A DNA stretch of 64,000 nucleotides from Rhodovulum robiginosum (GTDB lineage Bacteria > Pseudomonadota > Alphaproteobacteria > Rhodobacterales > Rhodobacteraceae), in NCBI RefSeq assembly GCF_003944755.1, contig NZ_RWGU01000043.1, positions 99,708 through 163,707 of the forward strand. The letters are read 5' to 3'. The position numbers were made by a program, and so were the translations under genes. Under the pieces are notes generated by a model. That model saw nothing but the letters and a program-made list of their open reading frames with translations. It was not told the origin of the DNA and made no database searches. How positions within the stretch are numbered: position 1 is the first letter of the stretch; every line of letters starts with the position of its first letter. Shown piece after piece: positions 59,532 to 64,000 of this stretch.

Positions 59532-59984
59532 ATGGAACTGAAAGACGAAATCCTGATCCCCGCCTCGCGCGACGTGGTCTTCGCCGCGCTGAACGACCCC
59601 GACATCCTGCGCGCCTCGATCCCCGGCTGCGAAGAGCTGGAAAAGGTCTCCGACTCCGAACTGACCGCCAAGGTGGTGCTCAAGGTCGGCCCGGTAAAGG
59701 CGCGCTTCGCCGGCGAGGTCACGCTCGACCCCTCGGGCGCGCCGGGCGCGTTCAGCCTGACGGGCCAGGGCAGCGGCGGCGCGGCGGGCTTTGCCAAGGG
59801 CGGCGCGGACGTGCTGCTGGAGGACCGGGGCGACGAGACGCTTCTGAGCTACACCGCCAAGGCCGAGGTCGGCGGCAAGATCGCGCAACTGGGCAGCCGC
59901 CTGATCCACGGCACGGCGCACAAGCTGGCCGGCAAGTTCTTCGCCGCCTTCGCAGAGGCGGTGGCCGAGAAAGAGGCCGCCTGA
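59532..59984 (+). CDS. coxG: CoxG, SRPBCC-fold protein of CO dehydrogenase
   Basis: A 150-residue START/SRPBCC-fold protein (MELKDEILIPASRDVVFAAL, LRASIPGCEELEKVSDSEL, LLSYTAKAEVGGKIAQLGSR, HGTAHKLAGKFFAAFAEAV). CoxG anchors CO dehydrogenase to the inner membrane or, on recent reports, delivers quinone to it. The ribosome-binding site overlaps the end of the 30-codon gene (GAGAAAGGACC). It is the last gene of the visible cox operon; coxB, coxH, coxI and coxK are not in the window. Confidence 0.94.
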   Translation: MELKDEILIPASRDVVFAALNDPDILRASIPGCEELEKVSDSELTAKVVLKVGPVKARFAGEVTLDPSGAPGAFSLTGQGSGGAAGFAKGGADVLLEDRGDETLLSYTAKAEVGGKIAQLGSRLIHGTAHKLAGKFFAAFAEAVAEKEAA

Positions 59985-60393
59985 GCGGGCCGGGCGGCCA
60001 GCGTTTGCGACCCGGAATTGACAAGGCGTTGATCCGGCGGGTTTGACCAAGTCGCACTCGCACCAACGGCGCTCGCGCGCCCTTTGGGTTCGTTGGGGGA
60101 GAGCGATCAGGTTCGCTTCCGTCGCCGAGGCCGCTCGGGCAGTGCGAGGCGAGTGTTCACCCTGCGCCCCTGGCCCGGACTCAAACCGAAGGCGCCAGCC
60201 CGTCCCGGCGGGCGGACGCTTTGGTGAGGCTGACGCAAGGCGCGGGTCAAAGCGGGACGCGCGGCGCGCAACCGATATCCTGACAGGCAAAGGGTCCGAG
60301 ACCGCCAATCCCCTTGCGCCGCGGCGTCAAGCCGTGTTCGCTGGGGTGGTGGGAGTGCCGCACGGCCCCCACGCCTCGCAGGAGGGCAGGCAG
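59985..60393. other. Gene-free interval between coxG and the Lon-like gene
   Basis: About 410 bases with no gene I can support. TTGACA occurs at 60018-60023, but no good -10 follows at the right distance. The reading frame of the Lon-like gene stays open upstream to 60043; the extra Arg-rich residues look non-coding, and a GGAGGG site supports the start at 60394. No terminator with a T-tract is seen after coxG. Confidence 0.5.
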
Positions 60394-62829
60394 ATGGGCG
60401 ATCCCGCAACCGGCACCCCGCTCACCCCGGCAGCACTGAACGACGCGCGGACCTTCGGCTTCGGCTTCGCCAGCACGGCCGAACTGGACCCGCTGAAAGA
60501 CTGGCCGGGCCAGGACCGCGCGCTAGAGGCGATGCGGCTGGCCGCCGAGATTCCGCATGCCGATTTCAACCTCTTCGTTCTCGGCCCGCCGGGCAGCGGC
60601 CGGCACTCGGCCGCGCGCGCCCTGATGCGCGAGACCGCCAAGACCCGCCCGGTGCCGCGCGACTGGGCCTATGTCGCCAATTTCGACGACCCGCGCCGCC
60701 CGGTCGCCCTGTCGCTGCCGCCGGGCGAGGCCGTGGCCCTGCGCGACGCGGCGCGCAAGGTGATCAACGACCTGGCCAGCGACATCCCCGCGATCTTCGA
60801 ATCCGAGGATTACCAGACCCGTCGCCGCGCCATCGAGGACATCTACGAAGAGCGCCACGAAAAGGCGATGAGCGCGCTGGCCGACACCGCGCGGGAAAAG
60901 GGCGTGGCGATCGTGCGCACGCCCATGGGGTTCGGCGTGGCCGCCCGGCAGGGCAACGAGGTCATGCCGCCCGAAGATTACGAAAAGCTGCCCAAGGACG
61001 AACGCGACGCGATCGACGCGGCCATCGCACAGGTGCGCGCCGAACTGGAGACGATCCTCAAGGAGGTGCCCAAGGCCATGAAGGCCCAGCGCCGCGAGGT
61101 GGAAGAGCTGAACATCTCGATGGCCCGCCAGGGCGTGGACGACGCGATGGCCGAGGTCACCGCGCGGTTTTCAGGTCAGGAAAAGGTCGCCGCCTACCTC
61201 GCCGCGATGCGCCGCGATCTGATCGACAATGCAGAGCTGTTCCTGATCCGCGCCGACGGGCCACAGGCGGGCGCCTTTCCGGTGGCCACCACCCGGCACT
61301 ATCTCAAGCCTCAATTCCAGCGCTACACGGTCAACGTGATTGTCTCGCACGGCGATGGGGCCGAGGGCGCCCCGGTGGTGCAAGAGGCGCTGCCGACGCT
61401 CGCCAACCTGATCGGCCGGATCGAGTACCAGTCGGAACGCGGCGCGCTGGTGACCAATTTCTCCATGATTCGCTCCGGCGCGCTGCACCGCGCCAATGGC
61501 GGCGTGCTGATCCTCGACGCCGCCCATGTGCTGACCGAGCCGCTGGCATGGGACGCGCTGAAACGCTGCCTGAAGAGCGGCGAGATCACGATCTATTCCG
61601 CGGGCGAGCGGTTCAGCCTGATCTCGACCGAAACGCTGGAACCGGACCCGATCCCGCTGAAGCTGCGGGTGGTGCTGGTGGGCGACCGGCTGCTCTATTA
61701 CGTGCTGGTGGCGCTCGACCGCGATTTTGCCCAGCTCTTCAAGCTGGAGGCCGATTTCGACGACCGGATGCCGCGCTCGGAAGACAGCGCGATGCTCTTT
61801 GCCCGTCTGCTGGGCACGGTGGCGCGCGAGGCCGGGCTGAGACCGGTGACCGCCGACGGGGTGGCGCGGCTGCTGACCGAAAGCCTGCGCCTGTCGGACG
61901 ACGTGGAGCGGTTTACCCTCAACCTCGCCGCGCTGGGCGACATCCTGCGCGAGGCCGATCACCGGGCCGGGCAAGCCGGCGAAGACGCGATCGGGCCCGC
62001 GGCGGTGGAGGCCGCCATCGACGCCGCCGACCGGCGCGCGGGCCGTTTGCGCGAATTGAGCCACGAGGCGATCACCCGCGCCACGCTCTTGATCGACACC
62101 GAGGGCGCGCGGGTCGGCCAGATCAACGCGCTGTCGGTCATGCAGATCGGCAAGACGCGTTTCGGCCGGCCCACCCGCGTCAGCGCAAGGGTGCGGATGG
62201 GCACGGGCAAGGTGGTGGATATCGAGCGCGAGGCCGAGCTGGGCGGACCGATCCATTCCAAGGGGGTGATGATCCTCTCGGGCTACCTGGCCGGGCGATA
62301 CGCGCCCGACCTGCCGATGTCGCTCTGGGCCAGCCTCGTCTTTGAGCAGAGCTATGGCGGGGTCGAGGGCGACAGCGCCTCGGCGGCAGAGCTTTTCGCG
62401 CTCCTGTCGGCGCTGGCAGAGCTGCCCATCGACCAGAGCTTTGCCGTCACCGGGTCGGTCAACCAGTTCGGCGACGTGCAGGCCATCGGCGGGGTAAACG
62501 AGAAGATTGAGGGGTTCTTCGACATCTGCGCCGCGCGCGGGCTGAGCGGGCGGCAGGGGGTGCTGATCCCGGCGGCCAACGTCAAGCACCTGGTGCTGCG
62601 CGCACGGGTGCTGGACGCGATGGCGGCAGACAGCTTCCGCGTCATCCCGATGGCCCGCATCGACGAGGGCATCGCGCTGCTGACCGGCATAGAGGCCGGG
62701 GCGCGCGGCGCGGACGGCGCCTTCCCGCCCGACAGCGTGAACGGCCGGGTCGAGGCGCGGCTGGCCGGGTTCGCAGAGGCGCGCAGGCGTTTCACGCAAA
62801 GGCCGGGCGACCGGGAGGGGCAGCCATGA
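60394..62829 (+). CDS. Lon-like AAA protease (LonB-related, AAA_32 type)
   Basis: An 811-residue ATP-dependent protease. N-terminal nucleotide-binding part with FVLGPPGSGRHS (residues 64-71; Arg in place of the Walker A Lys, usual in this branch), a helical coiled insert (about 125-250, very rich in Glu/Lys/Ala), and ANGGVLILDAAHVL as Walker B. The C-terminal Lon domain carries Ser661 in VEGDSASAAEL and Lys704 in GGVNEKIEGF, the same spacing as in Lon. No substrate-binding N domain of LonA is present. The ATG has GGAGGG 8 bases upstream. It overlaps the next gene by 4 bases. Confidence 0.92.
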   Translation: MGDPATGTPLTPAALNDARTFGFGFASTAELDPLKDWPGQDRALEAMRLAAEIPHADFNLFVLGPPGSGRHSAARALMRETAKTRPVPRDWAYVANFDDPRRPVALSLPPGEAVALRDAARKVINDLASDIPAIFESEDYQTRRRAIEDIYEERHEKAMSALADTAREKGVAIVRTPMGFGVAARQGNEVMPPEDYEKLPKDERDAIDAAIAQVRAELETILKEVPKAMKAQRREVEELNISMARQGVDDAMAEVTARFSGQEKVAAYLAAMRRDLIDNAELFLIRADGPQAGAFPVATTRHYLKPQFQRYTVNVIVSHGDGAEGAPVVQEALPTLANLIGRIEYQSERGALVTNFSMIRSGALHRANGGVLILDAAHVLTEPLAWDALKRCLKSGEITIYSAGERFSLISTETLEPDPIPLKLRVVLVGDRLLYYVLVALDRDFAQLFKLEADFDDRMPRSEDSAMLFARLLGTVAREAGLRPVTADGVARLLTESLRLSDDVERFTLNLAALGDILREADHRAGQAGEDAIGPAAVEAAIDAADRRAGRLRELSHEAITRATLLIDTEGARVGQINALSVMQIGKTRFGRPTRVSARVRMGTGKVVDIEREAELGGPIHSKGVMILSGYLAGRYAPDLPMSLWASLVFEQSYGGVEGDSASAAELFALLSALAELPIDQSFAVTGSVNQFGDVQAIGGVNEKIEGFFDICAARGLSGRQGVLIPAANVKHLVLRARVLDAMAADSFRVIPMARIDEGIALLTGIEAGARGADGAFPPDSVNGRVEARLAGFAEARRRFTQRPGDREGQP

Positions 62830-63542
62830 CCGCGCGGCGGGTGATCCTCGGCACCACGAGCTTTGCCGATGCCGAGGCGACGCTGGCGCTGGCCGCGGGG
62901 CTGGCCGCCGCGTCCGGGGCAGAATTGCAGGGGCTGTTGATCGAGGACGAGACGCTGCTGGCAATCGGCGCCGCGCCGGGGGCGAGCCTGGTCGACCTCG
63001 CCGGCCGGACGGTCGCACCCGACAGCGGGGCACGTATGCGCGCGGCCTTCGAGCGCGATGCGGCGCGGTTCGAACGGGTGCTGCGGGCGGCGGCGGGGCC
63101 CGCCGCGCTGGCCTGGTCGTTTTCCCGAAGGCGCGGCCGCGTGGCAGCGCTGCTGACCGACAGCGCGGCACCCGGCGACCTGATGGTCGTGCCCACGGGT
63201 CCGGTGCGCGCGCGGGTGCGCGAGATCGTGTTGCTTGGCAGCGCCGCGGACGACCCGTACCTCGCCGCCGCCGCGCGCGCCACCGCCGCGCGACTGGAGC
63301 GCCCGATGCGCGCTATCCTGCCGCCGGGCGCGGCCCCGACGCCCGACGATCCCACCGCGCGCCCCACCGACCCGGCGGCGCTGTTGCGCCTGCTCGACCG
63401 GCTGGGGCCCGGCAGCGTGCTGTTTGCCGAACTCACCGCGCCGGGCGTCGCGCTGGCCGAACTGTTGCAGCGCACCCGCTGCACGCATGTGCTGCGCGCG
63501 ACGGGCGCCGGCACCAGCCGGGGCGCCGCGCCGACCTCATGA
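62826..63542 (+). CDS. UspA-like protein coupled to the Lon-like protease
   Basis: A 238-residue protein, not firmly recognised. Two universal-stress-protein-like alpha/beta units: RVILGTTSFADAEATLALAA and GAELQGLLIEDETLLAIG in the first half, and a similar EIVLLGSAADDPYLAAAARA in the second. Very Ala/Arg-rich with no signal peptide. The ATG overlaps the protease stop (ATGA), which suggests the two act together, for example as regulator or adaptor. It ends in a 6-base overlap with the RTX gene on the other strand. Confidence 0.6.
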   Translation: MTARRVILGTTSFADAEATLALAAGLAAASGAELQGLLIEDETLLAIGAAPGASLVDLAGRTVAPDSGARMRAAFERDAARFERVLRAAAGPAALAWSFSRRRGRVAALLTDSAAPGDLMVVPTGPVRARVREIVLLGSAADDPYLAAAARATAARLERPMRAILPPGAAPTPDDPTARPTDPAALLRLLDRLGPGSVLFAELTAPGVALAELLQRTRCTHVLRATGAGTSRGAAPTS

Positions 63543-64000
63543 CAGCAGGTCGAACACCTCGCCGCCGATCTCGATGTTCAGGCTGTCCTCGCCGCCGCCG
63601 TCGACCAGCGCCCAGACGATCAGGCCCGCGGGCCGGTAGACGACGAACGCCTCCTGCACATCGTCCTCGCCCGACCGCCCGGTTTCGGGCGACGAGGTGT
63701 GGGTGAACCGCACCGTGAAATCGTCGGCCGAGGCCGTGGCGTCGCCGAAGAGCAGCACGTCGCCTTCGGCGGCGCTGTAATCCTGCACCCAGTCCGAGCC
63801 GTGGTTGGCGATGCCGAGGTGGTAAAAGCTGTCCGCCCCTGCGCCCCCGTTGATCCGGTCAAAGCCGAACCCGCCGTTGACGAAATCGTCGCCATCCCCG
63901 CCGAAGACGAGGTCGGACAGCGCCGAGCCGGTGATCACGTCGTTGCCGGCCTGCCCGCGCAGGTCGTCGGCGCCGAAGCCGCCGGCGATGGTGTCGTTGC
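63537..64000 (-). CDS. RTX-type calcium-binding protein, 3' end only
   Basis: The gene enters from the right edge, reading leftward; at least 153 C-terminal residues are visible and the frame is still open at base 64000. It contains hemolysin-type nonapeptide repeats GGxGxDxxx (GGFGADDL, GGDGDDFVN, GGAGADSFY), which bind Ca2+ as a beta-roll after type I secretion. The C-terminal 90 residues form a beta-rich end. What precedes the repeats cannot be known from this window. Confidence 0.85.
   Translation of the reverse strand, partial: NDTIAGGFGADDLRGQAGNDVITGSALSDLVFGGDGDDFVNGGFGFDRINGGAGADSFYHLGIANHGSDWVQDYSAAEGDVLLFGDATASADDFTVRFTHTSSPETGRSGEDDVQEAFVVYRPAGLIVWALVDGGGEDSLNIEIGGEVFDLLS

Noticed and set aside
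60043..60393. N-terminal extension of the Lon-like protease
   Set aside because: The extra 117 codons are Arg/Pro-rich and unconserved in look; the ATG at 60394 has a good GGAGGG site and starts the family homology.
60580..60610. Lon-like protease judged ATPase-dead because of Arg in Walker A
   Set aside because: As I recall, GxGR-type loops are the norm in this branch of the family, so it is not evidence of inactivation.

Overview
The window is chromosomal DNA of a high-GC alphaproteobacterium, most likely a Rhodobacteraceae (Roseobacter-group) bacterium. The basis is the very high GC with strong GC-ending codon bias, tightly coupled operons, an alphaproteobacterial LexA operator (GAAC-N7-GAAC), the block trpGDC-moaC-moeA-lexA/comEC/gltX/gltA, a four-subunit sarcosine oxidase set and a form I aerobic CO dehydrogenase cluster. 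I cannot name a species. I saw no rRNA, tRNA, CRISPR array, transposase or phage gene.

Layout: (1) 1-9.6 kb: 3' part of trpG, then trpD, trpC, moaC, moeA (all overlapping), self-regulated lexA, comEC on the other strand, gltX and gltA. (2) 9.6-13.1 kb: ferrous iron uptake, with an FNR-type box ahead of feoA-feoB and a small Cys-rich membrane protein gene. (3) 13.1-17 kb: 4-hydroxybenzoate/protocatechuate catabolism (pobA-pcaC-pcaH-pcaG) with a divergent AraC-type regulator. (4) 17-21.2 kb: a four-gene, mostly overlapping set (GtrA-like flippase, sugar epimerase, two exported proteins) that looks like an undescribed envelope-glycan system. (5) 21.3-27.4 kb: serS, a TspO-like membrane protein, a small EF-hand protein, and der-bamB-TPR protein. 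(6) 27.5-38.6 kb: an RND efflux pair, an Atm1-like ABC exporter, a LysM protein, a LOG-family enzyme, a RarD-like permease and sodB. (7) 38.7-44.4 kb: sarcosine oxidase soxB-D-A-G with an extra 55-residue membrane protein gene inserted after soxB. (8) 44.6-51.2 kb: ccmI-ruvX-DUF1289, a TauE-like permease, an acyl-CoA synthetase, moaA and a DUF808 protein. (9) 51.2-60 kb: aerobic CO oxidation: coxC (MHYT-LytTR regulator), then coxM-S-L-D-E-F, a 30-residue peptide gene ending in Cys-Cys, and coxG. (10) 60.4-64 kb: a Lon-like AAA protease coupled to a UspA-like protein, and an RTX calcium-binding protein running off the right edge.

The genes fit together in a marine heterotroph that supplements its energy with CO. 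moaA, moaC and moeA make the molybdenum cofactor that CoxL needs; coxD, E, F and G mature the Cu-S-Mo centre; CoxC is the likely CO/redox sensor, and a pair of direct repeats resembling LytTR boxes sits just upstream of coxM. Iron (feo), cytochrome c maturation (ccmI) and superoxide defence (sodB) support respiration. The best candidates for something new are the Cys-Cys-tailed mini-peptide in the cox operon, the GtrA/epimerase/phosphodiester-glycosidase-like/SUMF1-like set, and the small membrane protein in the sarcosine oxidase operon.
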